Assembly (NCBI RefSeq): GCF_000419765.1
Contig: NZ_ATTQ01000002.1
Span: forward strand, 372,001 to 436,000
Length of the DNA: 64,000 nt
Source: Rhizobium mongolense USDA 1844
GTDB lineage: Bacteria; Pseudomonadota; Alphaproteobacteria; Rhizobiales; Rhizobiaceae
Direction of reading: 5' to 3'
Part shown: positions 51,340-59,535 of the stretch, piece by piece
How positions within the stretch are numbered: position 1 is the stretch's first letter
Layout of the letters: every line of letters begins with the position of its first letter
Made by a program: the position numbers and the translations under genes
Notes under the pieces: model-generated
Databases searched by the model: none
Told to the model about the DNA's origin: nothing
Seen by the model: the letters and a program-made list of their open reading frames with translations, nothing else

Positions 51340-52355
51340 GCGGCCACTTTGATGACGGCCTTGATCAGGCCGGTCTTTTCATGCGTCCAGAGGGGGAGGT
51401 CGCGCGGCGCGTCGGCAAGCGTCGTGCGGTGCGTGATCAGCTTGTCGACTGGCACCAGACCTTTGGCGATCGAATCCGCGACATGCTCGAAGTCGGCGCG
51501 CGTCGCGTTGCGGCTGCCGATGACCGTCATTTCGCGCTTGTGGAATTCCGGGTCGGAAAAGCGGATCTCATCCTTCACGACGCTAACCAGCACCAGTGCG
51601 CCGCCATGCGCCACGAAACTGAAAGCCTTCTCCATCGAAGGACCGTAGCCCGTCGCGTCGAACACGGCATCGAAGCCGTCGCCGTCCGTCTTCGCCTTCA
51701 CGGCTTCCGCCGTTTCGTCATTGGCGACAATGCCGGAGAGGAAGCCGAATCGCTCCGAAGCCATCTGCAACCGTTCGGCACTGGTGTCGAGCAGTGTCAC
51801 GTCATGCCCGGCAATCCGAGAGAAGATTGCAGCCCCGAGCCCAATCGGACCTGCGCCGATGACCAGCGTTCGCGAGGCGGCGGGCGCCATCGAACGCCGG
51901 ACGGCGTGTGCGCCGATTGCCAGGAACTCGACGGTTGCTGCCGCCTCGAGGCTCAAGCCTTTCGCGGCGTAGAGATTGCCGGCCGGTACGATGATCTCTT
52001 CGCAGAACGCTCCATCGGTGTGGACGCCGAGCACCTTGATACTCGTGCAGCAGTTCGGTTTGTCTTGCCGGCAGGCAACGCAGTTGCCGCAGGAAAGGTA
52101 TGGATTGACGATCACTGGCGTTCCGGCAGTCATCGTGACACCGTCACCCGCCTCGAGCACGGTTGCCGAGATTTCGTGGCCCATGACGCGCGGATATTCG
52201 AGGAAGGGGTGTTTGCCCTCGAAGATGTGATAATCCGTGCCGCAAATGCCGACGTGGCTGACGGCAAGCCGGACCCAGCCGGGGGCAGGGGTTCCGGGGG
52301 AGGGGCGCTCGACCATTTCGAGCACGCCGGGCTTCTGGCAAAGCACTGCTTTCAT
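51336..52355 (-). CDS. Zinc-dependent alcohol/polyol dehydrogenase
   Basis: A 339-residue medium-chain dehydrogenase. Catalytic zinc ligands lie in VGICGTDYHIFEGKHPFLEY and VMGHEISATV. The structural zinc cysteines are CGNCVACRQDKPNCC (about residues 89-103), and the NAD(P) motif is VIGAGPIGLGAAIFSR. This group includes L-threonine, sorbitol and L-galactonate dehydrogenases. It is the last gene on the strand of a sugar cluster, 67 bases behind the permease with a hairpin between them, so an aldonate or polyol of that pathway is the likely substrate. Confidence 0.9.
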   Translation of the reverse strand: MKAVLCQKPGVLEMVERPSPGTPAPGWVRLAVSHVGICGTDYHIFEGKHPFLEYPRVMGHEISATVLEAGDGVTMTAGTPVIVNPYLSCGNCVACRQDKPNCCTSIKVLGVHTDGAFCEEIIVPAGNLYAAKGLSLEAAATVEFLAIGAHAVRRSMAPAASRTLVIGAGPIGLGAAIFSRIAGHDVTLLDTSAERLQMASERFGFLSGIVANDETAEAVKAKTDGDGFDAVFDATGYGPSMEKAFSFVAHGGALVLVSVVKDEIRFSDPEFHKREMTVIGSRNATRADFEHVADSIAKGLVPVDKLITHRTTLADAPRDLPLWTHEKTGLIKAVIKVAA

Positions 52356-52381
52356 GATGTGTCTCGCATTCAGAACATGAA

Positions 52382-52405
52382 GAAGCCGGTCGCGGGACCG
52401 GCTTC
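52382..52405 (-). repeat. Intercistronic hairpin between permease and dehydrogenase
   Basis: GAAGCCGGTC, loop GCGG, GACCGGCTTC: perfect 10-bp stem. No U-run follows on either strand, so it is an mRNA-stabilising or Rho-dependent element rather than a clear terminator. Confidence 0.65.
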
Positions 52406-52422
52406 ACGATGTTTCTTCGATC

Positions 52423-53397
52423 TCACTGGCTCCGGCGGCGGCGCAACTGATCGAAATAGACGATCACGATGATCAGCAGACCGGTGATGATACGCTGCCA
52501 GAATGAGTTGACGTTCAAGAGGTTCGCGCCGTTGTTGATCGTGGCCAGGATGAAGGCGCCGATCAACGGACCATGAACCGAGCCGATCGCACCGAAAAGG
52601 CTGGTTCCGCCGATAACGGAAGAGGCGATCGCCTGCAGTTCCCAACCGTCGGCCTGGGTCGCGTTGCCGATCGCGATGCGCGAGGCAAGCAGCACGCCGA
52701 CAAAGGCGGCGAAGGTCGCCGAGAGAATATAGGCGAGATAGATCATGCCGTCGACGCGCACGCCGGAAAGGCGGGCAGCTTCGCGGTTGGAGCCGACTGC
52801 AAAGAGATAGCGGCCCCAGCGGCTCAGATGCAGGAAGACGAAGGACGGAACCGCGACGAGTATGACCATCCAGAAGAGGCTCGGCACGCCAAGAAAATTG
52901 GCGCGGGCGAAATTCGTGAAGGGCTCGTTGACGATATTGATCGTCGATCCATTGGTGATGAGCAGCCCGATACCACGCAACGAGGTCAGCGTTGCCAAGG
53001 TGATGATGAATGGCGGCAGCCCCATCTTGACGATGCCGAAACCGTGAAAGGCTCCGATCCCGACCCCGATTAGCAGCGTGATGAGAATGGAGGCCCATAC
53101 CGGAACCCCCGCCTGCAGAAGCCACGCGAGGATGACACCGGCAAAGCCGACGATGGCGCCGACGGATAGGTCGATGCCGGCCGTAATGATAACGAAGGTC
53201 TGGCCGAGCGCCAGGATTGCCGTCATCGCGCCCTGCCGCAAGAGGTTCGAAATATTGAGCGGCGTCCAGAAGCTGGCGGTGACGATGCCGAGGAGGATCC
53301 AGAGGAAGAGAAGTAATCCGATCAGGGTCAGGCTGAACAGGATGTTCACTTTTCGGCGCGGCGGCGGGGCGACGATTTCCGTCGGGGTTACAGTCAT
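52423..53397 (-). CDS. Sugar ABC transporter permease (RbsC-like)
   Basis: A 324-residue inner-membrane permease of the ribose/rhamnose/fucose-type family with eight to ten helices. Typical motifs are LALGQTFVIITAGIDLSVGA, GAFHGFGIVKMGLPPFIITL and TLTSLRGIGLLITNGSTINI, with the cytoplasmic loop AVGSNREAARLSGVRVDGMI. It works with the double-domain ATPase 28 bases upstream and the binding protein. Position within a FucU-containing cluster suggests a 6-deoxy-hexose such as L-fucose. Confidence 0.92.
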   Translation of the reverse strand: MTVTPTEIVAPPPRRKVNILFSLTLIGLLLFLWILLGIVTASFWTPLNISNLLRQGAMTAILALGQTFVIITAGIDLSVGAIVGFAGVILAWLLQAGVPVWASILITLLIGVGIGAFHGFGIVKMGLPPFIITLATLTSLRGIGLLITNGSTINIVNEPFTNFARANFLGVPSLFWMVILVAVPSFVFLHLSRWGRYLFAVGSNREAARLSGVRVDGMIYLAYILSATFAAFVGVLLASRIAIGNATQADGWELQAIASSVIGGTSLFGAIGSVHGPLIGAFILATINNGANLLNVNSFWQRIITGLLIIVIVYFDQLRRRRSQ

Positions 53398-53425
53398 TGG
53401 TTCTCTCTCCCTCTTATTCTTTCAC

Positions 53426-54976
53426 TCAGACGCCGATCGCTTCGCCGAGCACTTCTTCATGCGTCGCCGCGTGGTAGTCGTGGCTTGCGACCAACTGGCC
53501 GCGGCGGAAAACGTGCAGCCGGTCAGCAAGCTCGTAGACTTCCGGCAGATAGGACGAGATCAGGATGATGCCTGCGCCTTCCTTCAGAAGCTTGGCAAAC
53601 AACCGGTAGATTTCCGCCTTTGTACCGACATCGACACCAACTGTTGGCTCGTCGAAGATGAACAGGCGTGCGCCGTGGCTGAGCCATTTGCCGATGACGA
53701 CCTTTTGCTGGTTGCCGCCCGACATGCTGGATGCGAGCACACGGCGGCTCGGGGTCTTGATTGAAAGATTGCGAATCTGCCGGTCGGAATTCTCCGATTC
53801 CTCGCTGTGGCTGATGACCGGGCCTTTGCTCAGCCTCTTGAAGACCGGCAAGTTGATATTGAGACTGATAGACAGGTTGAGGCAGAGCCCCTGATCGCGG
53901 CGGCTCTCGGGCGCAAGCGCGATCCCGAGCTCCATCGCCGTGCGTTCGTTCCTGATATCGACCTGCTTGCCCATCCAGCGGATTTCGCCGGCCGTCGTCT
54001 TTTCGCGGCCGTAGAGGCCGAGTGCGAATTCGCTGCGTCCTGCCCCGATCAGGCCGTAAAGCCCGACAATCTGGCCGGCCTTCACGGTCAGCGATACGTC
54101 CTCGAAACCAGGCCCCGAAAGCCCGCGTACATCCAGGATCGTTTCGCCGATCGGAATTTCTTCCTTGTGATAGATTTGTTCGATCGAGCGGTTGATCATC
54201 AGTGCGATCAACTCCGCCTCGTTCGTCTCGCCGATCGTGCGCGTGCCGACATGGGTGCCGTCGCGCAGTACCGAGACGCGGTCGGCAAGCTCGAAAACTT
54301 CTTCCATGCGGTGGCTGATGTAGACGATCGTCACGCCTTCGCCCTGCAGGCGACGGATGAGCTTGAAGAGTTGTGCAGATTCCTGTCGGGTAAGATAAGC
54401 CGTCGGCTCGTCGAAGATGAGGAACTGCGTACCGCGCATAGCTGCGCGTGCCGTTGCAACGAGCTGCTGCTGGCCGATGGTGAGCTCACTCAGCAGGACA
54501 TTTGCGGGCAGGCCGAATCCGAGATCGTCGAGGACGGCCTGTGCCATCTTGACCATCTGCTTCTTTCGCATGAGGCCGTACTGGTTGACTTCGTCGCCGA
54601 GAAAGAGATTGGCCGCAACCGTCAAGTGCGGGCAGAGCACCACCTCCTGGTGGACGGCGTTGATGCCGCGCGCGATCGCCTCGTTCGGCGTCGCAAGTGC
54701 AACGGGATGGCCGCACCAGAAAACTTCCCCGGCGGTTCGGCTGATCACACCTGTCAACAGCTTGATGAGGGTTGATTTGCCCGCACCGTTTTCGCCGACT
54801 ATCGCGTGAATTTCGCCGGCCAGAAAGGTCATCGTCGCAGGCTTTAGCGCTTGGACATAGCCATAATTCTTCTGCAATGCCCTGAGCTCGAGGATCGGTG
54901 AGCCCGCAGGAATGCGGTTTGCCTCTTTCAGTGTCGCGCTGTCGTCGTGGCGATGACTGACCTCTTCCAGGCTCAT
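53426..54976 (-). CDS. Sugar ABC transporter ATPase (two ABC domains)
   Basis: A 516-residue RbsA-like ATPase. The start at 54976 (MSLEEVSHRHDDSATLKEAN) follows GAGGAGGAGAC. Domain 1 carries Walker A VGENGAGKSTLIKLLTG (about residues 60-76), signature LTIGQQQLVATARAAM (a divergent LSGGQ) and Walker B FLIFDEPTAYL. Domain 2 has a degenerate Walker A (GLIGAGRSEFALGLYG), signature SSMSGGNQQKVVIGKWL and FIFDEPTVGVDVG. This asymmetry is usual for the family. A hairpin separates it from the upstream binding-protein gene. Confidence 0.94.
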   Translation of the reverse strand: MSLEEVSHRHDDSATLKEANRIPAGSPILELRALQKNYGYVQALKPATMTFLAGEIHAIVGENGAGKSTLIKLLTGVISRTAGEVFWCGHPVALATPNEAIARGINAVHQEVVLCPHLTVAANLFLGDEVNQYGLMRKKQMVKMAQAVLDDLGFGLPANVLLSELTIGQQQLVATARAAMRGTQFLIFDEPTAYLTRQESAQLFKLIRRLQGEGVTIVYISHRMEEVFELADRVSVLRDGTHVGTRTIGETNEAELIALMINRSIEQIYHKEEIPIGETILDVRGLSGPGFEDVSLTVKAGQIVGLYGLIGAGRSEFALGLYGREKTTAGEIRWMGKQVDIRNERTAMELGIALAPESRRDQGLCLNLSISLNINLPVFKRLSKGPVISHSEESENSDRQIRNLSIKTPSRRVLASSMSGGNQQKVVIGKWLSHGARLFIFDEPTVGVDVGTKAEIYRLFAKLLKEGAGIILISSYLPEVYELADRLHVFRRGQLVASHDYHAATHEEVLGEAIGV

Positions 54977-55056
54977 GGACGTCTCCTCCTCACGAATTGC
55001 TGTCTCCTCCACCAGCGATCCGCGCCCCTCGGGGAAACGATAACACAGGTGAAGAA

Positions 55057-55088
55057 AAGGCTGCGCGGAATTTCTCGCGCGCAGCCTT
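55057..55088 (-). terminator. Attenuator hairpin behind the sugar-binding-protein gene
   Basis: AAGGCTGCGCG pairs perfectly over 11 bp with CGCGCAGCCTT; on the minus strand it is followed by TTCTTC. It begins ten bases behind the binding-protein stop and 80 bases before the ATPase start, so partial termination is likely. Confidence 0.75.
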
Positions 55089-55097
55089 GGCTCGTGT

Positions 55098-56084
55098 TTA
55101 CTGGATCTTCGGATTGATCAGTGCATCGATCTTCGGGTCGCTCATATTCGCCTTCGTGACGAGGTTCGCGCCGGTGTCGACGTTTTCTTCGACCTTCTCG
55201 CCCTTCGAAACGGCAAGCGCGGTCTTTATGCCGTCATATCCCATGCGATAGGGGTCCTGCACGACGAGACCCGCCAGCGAACCTTCCTTCAGGAAGCCGA
55301 CTGTCTTTTCGTCGCTGTCGAAGGCGATGACCTTGATCTTGTCGCCGAGCTTGTTTTCAGCGATCGCTTGGCCAACACCCTGCCCCAGGATCAGGTTGGA
55401 GGCAAAGACCCCGACGAGGTTGGGGTTGGCGGTGATCAGGTCGGTCATCATGTTGAGGCCGGTCGTTGCCTGGCCGTCACCGTATTTGTCGGCAATGACC
55501 TTCAGGCCGGGATACTTGGTCTTCACCTGATCCAGGAAGCCTTCGCGGCGCTGCTCGAGCGAGCCGACGCCCGGAAGATTGGTGAGGATCACAACTTCAC
55601 CCTCTTCCTTGCCCGTCATTTCCTTGATGGCTGCGGCCAGACCGTCAGCTGCGATACGGCCGCCCTGAACGTTGTCCGTCGTCAGGAACGACTTGAATGC
55701 CTTGGAATCGGCGCCAGAGTCGATACCGATGATCGGAACCGATTTGGCGGCTTCGTCGATCGGCTTTCCGAGCGCCTTGAACTCGGTCGGCGAAATGACG
55801 ACGGCGGCGGGTTTGCCGGCGACGGCGTTTTCAAGAATGCTGATCTGGCCATTGATGTCGGATTCGGCCTGCGCGCCGAGTTCCGGGACGTTGACGCCGA
55901 GATCCTTGCCGGCCTTGCGGGCGCCGGCGAGCACGATCTGCCAGTAGAAGGACGTCGTATCCTTGACGATGATCGGGATCGTCACGTCGGCTGCAAAGGA
56001 TGGGACCGGCATTGCAGTTGCGATGACGGCGGCGCCCGCGAGAGCCGTGAAGGCTCGGCGAGACAGAATGGATTTCATGCGCAT
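55098..56084 (-). CDS. Sugar ABC transporter periplasmic binding protein
   Basis: A 328-residue class B sugar-binding protein. The start at 56084 (MRMKSILSRRAFTALAGAAV) has GAGGAG seven bases upstream and gives a Tat/Sec-like signal ending SFA. Mature-part features are ADVTIPIIVKDTTSFYWQIV, AGKPAAVVISPTEFKALGKP, IGIDSGADSKAFKSFLTTDN, GVFASNLILGQGVGQAIAEN and DPYRMGYDGIKTAL. The family binds ribose, allose, rhamnose, fucose or galactofuranose; sugar identity is inferred from the neighbouring FucU and aldose dehydrogenase genes. Confidence 0.92.
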   Translation of the reverse strand: MRMKSILSRRAFTALAGAAVIATAMPVPSFAADVTIPIIVKDTTSFYWQIVLAGARKAGKDLGVNVPELGAQAESDINGQISILENAVAGKPAAVVISPTEFKALGKPIDEAAKSVPIIGIDSGADSKAFKSFLTTDNVQGGRIAADGLAAAIKEMTGKEEGEVVILTNLPGVGSLEQRREGFLDQVKTKYPGLKVIADKYGDGQATTGLNMMTDLITANPNLVGVFASNLILGQGVGQAIAENKLGDKIKVIAFDSDEKTVGFLKEGSLAGLVVQDPYRMGYDGIKTALAVSKGEKVEENVDTGANLVTKANMSDPKIDALINPKIQ

Positions 56085-56148
56085 GTAGGTTCTCCTCTTA
56101 GGGTGCGTTCTCCTCCAAGAAACCAGACCGCTGAACGCAGGCGGACGA

Positions 56149-56166
56149 TTTTTATCTATAAAAAAC
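56149..56166. promoter_or_regulatory. AT-rich palindrome upstream of the transporter operon
   Basis: TTTTTAT-CT-ATAAAAA (56149-56164), a perfect 7-bp inverted repeat, 65-82 bases upstream of the binding-protein start. A close relative, TTTTTTATCTACAATAAAC, lies at the same distance from the UxaA-type gene (59359-59377). Confidence 0.55.
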
Positions 56167-56293
56167 AGTTGCCGAAGGAAGCTAGCCGAGACCTTTCCAA
56201 ATTGCAAGTGGCTAGAGGCCGGCTGCGGCTGGTGTCGACTATACTCTCAAGCTCCTGTTTTTAAATCAATTAAACTGCATTCTAAAATAAATC

Positions 56294-56740
56294 TCAGCCG
56301 CGATAGACTTCATGCGGATGCACGACGCCTTTCTTCAGAATAAGATTTCCATACAGCCGGAATTCGGTCGTCGCGACGATATAAGCCGCCTTCCTGGCAT
56401 GCTCGTAGAATGCGAAGCGTTCAAGCTGTGCGATCCGGAAGTCGCCAGCCCGCCTGCTCACAATCTCCTGGAATTCGACGCACACCTCCGGCATGGCGCC
56501 GGGATCGCCGACGACCTCCATGCGCCATGCCGTTTCCGGAACGAACGTGTCCAGCGGCATATGCGTCAGGATCGCTTCGGCCATTTCGGTCGCCGTTACG
56601 CCATCGGCACGAATGACATCCGGTCCCATTGTGCTCGAGGGAAAGTTGGCGTCCGCGATGACAATGTCGTCGCCGTGCCCCATGCGCGCTATGGCGCGCA
56701 GAAGATCCGGGCTGAGAACGGGATGAATTCCTTTGAGCAT
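56294..56740 (-). CDS. L-fucose mutarotase family protein (FucU-like)
   Basis: A 148-residue RbsD/FucU protein starting MLKGIHPVLSPDLLRAIARM at 56740; the longer frame adds 16 unlikely residues. The signature RMGHGDDIVIADANFPSSTM and the C-terminus YGNLILKKGVVHPHEVYRG are characteristic of FucU. It interconverts alpha and beta anomers of L-fucose or a related sugar, supplying the form used by the aldose dehydrogenase encoded 10 bases upstream. It is the strongest single pointer to L-fucose as the substrate of this cluster. Confidence 0.92.
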   Translation of the reverse strand: MLKGIHPVLSPDLLRAIARMGHGDDIVIADANFPSSTMGPDVIRADGVTATEMAEAILTHMPLDTFVPETAWRMEVVGDPGAMPEVCVEFQEIVSRRAGDFRIAQLERFAFYEHARKAAYIVATTEFRLYGNLILKKGVVHPHEVYRG

Positions 56741-56750
56741 GGTCTGGTCC

Positions 56751-57770
56751 TTAAACACGCACCGCGTCTTCGCCAAGCGGGGGCGCAACGAGTGTCAGGG
56801 GGTCGAATTCAGGGAAGATCGTGTCGGGTAGCGCGGGCTCGAAGAGCTCCATGTTGCGCTTGAGGCTGGATGCCTTTGCCGTCCCGATCAGCACGGAAGA
56901 AACGGCTGGCTCGCGGAGCGGGAATTGCAGCGCGGGGGCCGCGAGCACAACGCCGTGACGTTTGGCGATGTCTTCCATCGCGCCCACCTTGGCAAGTACG
57001 TGCGGTGTCGCGGGCATGTAGTCGAAATGCGAGCCCGGCACCGGACCGGTCGCAAGGATGCCGGAGTTGAAGACGCCGCCGACAACCAGAGACGTGCCTT
57101 TCTTGCGGCAGAGCGGCAGCAGCTCCGCCACAGCGGAGCGATCGAGCAAGGTATAGCGCCCGGCCATCAGGATGGCGTCGATGTCGGCGTTGCGCATGAC
57201 ATCGAGACAGACAGGAACCTCGTTGACGCCCAGGCCGAAAGCCTTGATCGCGCCCGATGACTTCAGCTCTTCCAGCGCCTTGATGCCGGAATTGAGAAAA
57301 TTTTTCAGGTGGACAGCATTCTTCGCGGCACCGTGCGTGTAGCTGCCGATGTCGTGGACATAGAGAATATCGATGCGATTAAGCCCCAGCCGCGCATAGC
57401 TGAAATCGACCGATCGCATGATGCCGTCATAGGAATAGTCGTAATCGGCATCGAAGGAGAGGGGGTCGACATAGCTGTAGTCCGGCACCGTACCGCTCGG
57501 CACGGGCCGCAAAAGCCGGCCAACCTTGGTCGAGAGCACATATTCCTTCTCGGGCTTCGCCCTCAGGAAATCGCCCACGTAGCGCTCGGCAAGGCCGAGG
57601 CCATACCAGGGCGCCACGTCGAAATAGCGGATGCCGCTCGCCCAAGCAGCTTCCAGCGTTTCCATTGCCTGTTCGCGCGGGCAGGCACGGTAAAGGCCAC
57701 CCAGAGCCGCGGCACCGAAACTGATTTCGGTGACCTTGAGTTCGGTCTTGCCGATTTTCCTCGTCTTCAT
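56751..57770 (-). CDS. Aldo/keto reductase, D-threo-aldose 1-dehydrogenase (L-fucose dehydrogenase) type
   Basis: A 339-residue AKR. The start at 57770 (MKTRKIGKTELKVTEISFGA) follows GGGGAGGGAAG. The catalytic tetrad is visible: Asp in IRYFDVAPWYGLGLAERYVG with Tyr in the same segment, Lys in YVLSTKVGRLL, and His in RIDILYVHDIGSYTH. The sequence matches the family that includes L-fucose/D-arabinose 1-dehydrogenases, which produce the sugar lactone. It is cotranscribed between the UxaA-type dehydratase and FucU genes. Confidence 0.9.
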   Translation of the reverse strand: MKTRKIGKTELKVTEISFGAAALGGLYRACPREQAMETLEAAWASGIRYFDVAPWYGLGLAERYVGDFLRAKPEKEYVLSTKVGRLLRPVPSGTVPDYSYVDPLSFDADYDYSYDGIMRSVDFSYARLGLNRIDILYVHDIGSYTHGAAKNAVHLKNFLNSGIKALEELKSSGAIKAFGLGVNEVPVCLDVMRNADIDAILMAGRYTLLDRSAVAELLPLCRKKGTSLVVGGVFNSGILATGPVPGSHFDYMPATPHVLAKVGAMEDIAKRHGVVLAAPALQFPLREPAVSSVLIGTAKASSLKRNMELFEPALPDTIFPEFDPLTLVAPPLGEDAVRV

Positions 57771-57799
57771 CTTCCCTCCCCGTGAAGAGCCGATTTCTG

Positions 57800-59302
57800 T
57801 TAGAGCGTTGCTCCCAAATGCCACGGTACGAATTCGTTGTCGCCGTAGCCGAATTCCTCGCTTTTCGTCTTCTTGCCGGAAGCCGTATCGATGATCAGGT
57901 CGAAAATTTCGCGCCCCTTGCCGCTGATCGTCGCATCGCCGGTGGCGATCGTGCCGCAATCGATATCCATGTCCTCTTCCATCGAAGCAAAGAGCGCCGA
58001 ATTGCTGGAGAGCTTGATCGAGGGCGCGGGACGACAGCCGAAACAACTGCCGCGGCCGGTCGTGAAGGCGATCATGTTTGCGCCGCCTGCAACCTGCCCC
58101 GTCGCGGAAACCGGGTCGTATCCGGGCGTATCCATGAAAACGAGTCCCGGTGCAGTTACGCGTTCGGCATAGCTGTAGACCGCCGTCAGCGGAGACCGGC
58201 CGCCCTTGGCGACTGCGCCGAGCGATTTTTCAAGAATGGTCGTCAATCCGCCGCGCTTGTTGCCGGGCGAGGGGTTGTTGTCGAGCGAGGCGCCATGCAG
58301 TCCGACATATTTCTCCCACCAGGCGATCTTGTCGTCGAGCTTCCTGGCCACGTCCTCGTTGATCGCGCGGCTGCGCAGCAGATGCTCAGCGCCGTAGATT
58401 TCCGAGGTTTCGGAAAGGATTGCGGTACCGCCGGCTGCAGCGAGGAGATCGGCTGCGACGCCGAGCGCCGGATTGGCGGTAATGCCCGAAAAGCCATCCG
58501 ACCCACCGCATTGCAGGCCGATGATGATCTCGCTGATGGGGATCGGCGTGCGCCGCTCCCTACCGACATCGGCGGCGATCTCCCGGAGCATCCCCATGGC
58601 GCGTTCGACGGCCCGCCGCGAGCCGCCGGCATCCTGAATGTTGAAGTGCCGCTTGGCATTGCCGGCACCGCTTTGGCCGTAGAGCGTCAGCTGGTTTACT
58701 TCGCAGCCAAGGCCGATCATCAGCACGCCACCGAAATTGACATGGCGCGTGTAGCCGGCAAGCGTGCGGTGAAGGACCGACATGCCGTCACCCGTCGAGC
58801 TCATGCCGCAGCCCTGGTCATGCACGATCGGCACGAAGCCGTCGATGCCCTCGTAATACGGCAGGATGGTGCGATTGGCCTCGTCTGCAATCGCACGGCA
58901 GACGGTGGTGGAACAGTTCACGCTGGCGATGACGCCGATATAGTTGCGGGTCGCGGCCCGGCCATCCTGGCGGCGGAAACCCATGAAGGTCCGCGCGCGG
59001 TCTTCCGCGGTCGCCGCTTCCGGCGCGGAATTCGCAGTTGCCGCCAGACGGTCGTTCTCGAAATGCAGGTTGTGGCTGTGGATGTGATCGCCTGCCTTCA
59101 CCTCGGCAGTCGTGCGGCCAATCGCCTGGCCATATTTCACCACCGGCGTGCCGAGCGGGATGTCGGCGATCGCAACCTTGTGGCCGGGTTCGATTTTTTG
59201 ACGGGTCTTTATACCTGCGACGGTCGCTCCGGCTTCGATCGCTGCCGTTGCGACGGCGACGTTATCTCCAGCAGACAGGATGAGCCAAGGCAGTTTGTTC
59301 AA
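57800..59302 (-). CDS. UxaA-family sugar-acid dehydratase (altronate/galactarate type)
   Basis: About 500 residues if it starts at the TTG at 59302 (reading MNKLPWLILSAGDNVAVATA), which has GGGAGAAG six bases upstream; no ATG is better placed. It combines an N-terminal SAF domain (about residues 8-85, with DIPLGTPVVKYGQAIG) and the long UxaA/GarD dehydratase domain (FMGFRRQDGRAATRNYIGVI, GLGCEVNQLTLYG, GLQCGGSDGFSGITANPALG, FTTGRGSCFGCRPAPSIKLS). These enzymes dehydrate sugar acids such as altronate. L-fuconate is the candidate here, unproven, since other L-fuconate dehydratases are of the enolase type. Confidence 0.88.
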   Translation of the reverse strand: MNKLPWLILSAGDNVAVATAAIEAGATVAGIKTRQKIEPGHKVAIADIPLGTPVVKYGQAIGRTTAEVKAGDHIHSHNLHFENDRLAATANSAPEAATAEDRARTFMGFRRQDGRAATRNYIGVIASVNCSTTVCRAIADEANRTILPYYEGIDGFVPIVHDQGCGMSSTGDGMSVLHRTLAGYTRHVNFGGVLMIGLGCEVNQLTLYGQSGAGNAKRHFNIQDAGGSRRAVERAMGMLREIAADVGRERRTPIPISEIIIGLQCGGSDGFSGITANPALGVAADLLAAAGGTAILSETSEIYGAEHLLRSRAINEDVARKLDDKIAWWEKYVGLHGASLDNNPSPGNKRGGLTTILEKSLGAVAKGGRSPLTAVYSYAERVTAPGLVFMDTPGYDPVSATGQVAGGANMIAFTTGRGSCFGCRPAPSIKLSSNSALFASMEEDMDIDCGTIATGDATISGKGREIFDLIIDTASGKKTKSEEFGYGDNEFVPWHLGATL

Positions 59303-59358
59303 TTGTCTTCTCCCTGAGGAACGCGCCCGCTGCATCGGCAAAATGCGCATTGATTTTG

Positions 59359-59377
59359 TTTTTTATCTACAATAAAC
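59359..59377. promoter_or_regulatory. AT-rich element upstream of the UxaA-type gene
   Basis: TTTTTTATCTACAATAAAC, 57-75 bases upstream of the TTG start. It shares TTTTTATCTA-N-AA-N-AAAC with the element upstream of the transporter operon, suggesting one regulator for both. Confidence 0.55.
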
Positions 59378-59481
59378 ATTTTCAAGTCAACGGGAATATT
59401 GTTCCTGTGGTCAAGGGAGGCAAACAGCCGCAGATGGCCAGGAAATAGGCTAAAGGTCGCAGTCGATTAGCGCCTGCGCGC

Positions 59482-59510
59482 TTTAAACTTTGCAGGTTGC
59501 AAAGTTTAAA
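59482..59510. promoter_or_regulatory. Perfect 12-bp inverted repeat upstream of the GntR gene
   Basis: TTTAAACTTTGC, spacer AGGTT, GCAAAGTTTAAA, ending 25 bases before the GntR start. Well placed to block transcription or translation of the gntR transcript; autoregulation is the likely purpose. Confidence 0.75.
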
Positions 59511-59535
59511 AGGCACGAGGAAAGAGCGGGGTGGT

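Noticed and set aside
50640..52472. 610-codon plus-strand frame spanning cutC and the zinc dehydrogenase
   Set aside because: It overlaps two convergent genes with intact motifs and would be very Arg-rich; no family resemblance.
57782..59317. 511-codon plus-strand frame opposite the UxaA-type gene
   Set aside because: Antisense shadow of a gene whose product has clear family motifs and its own ribosome binding site.
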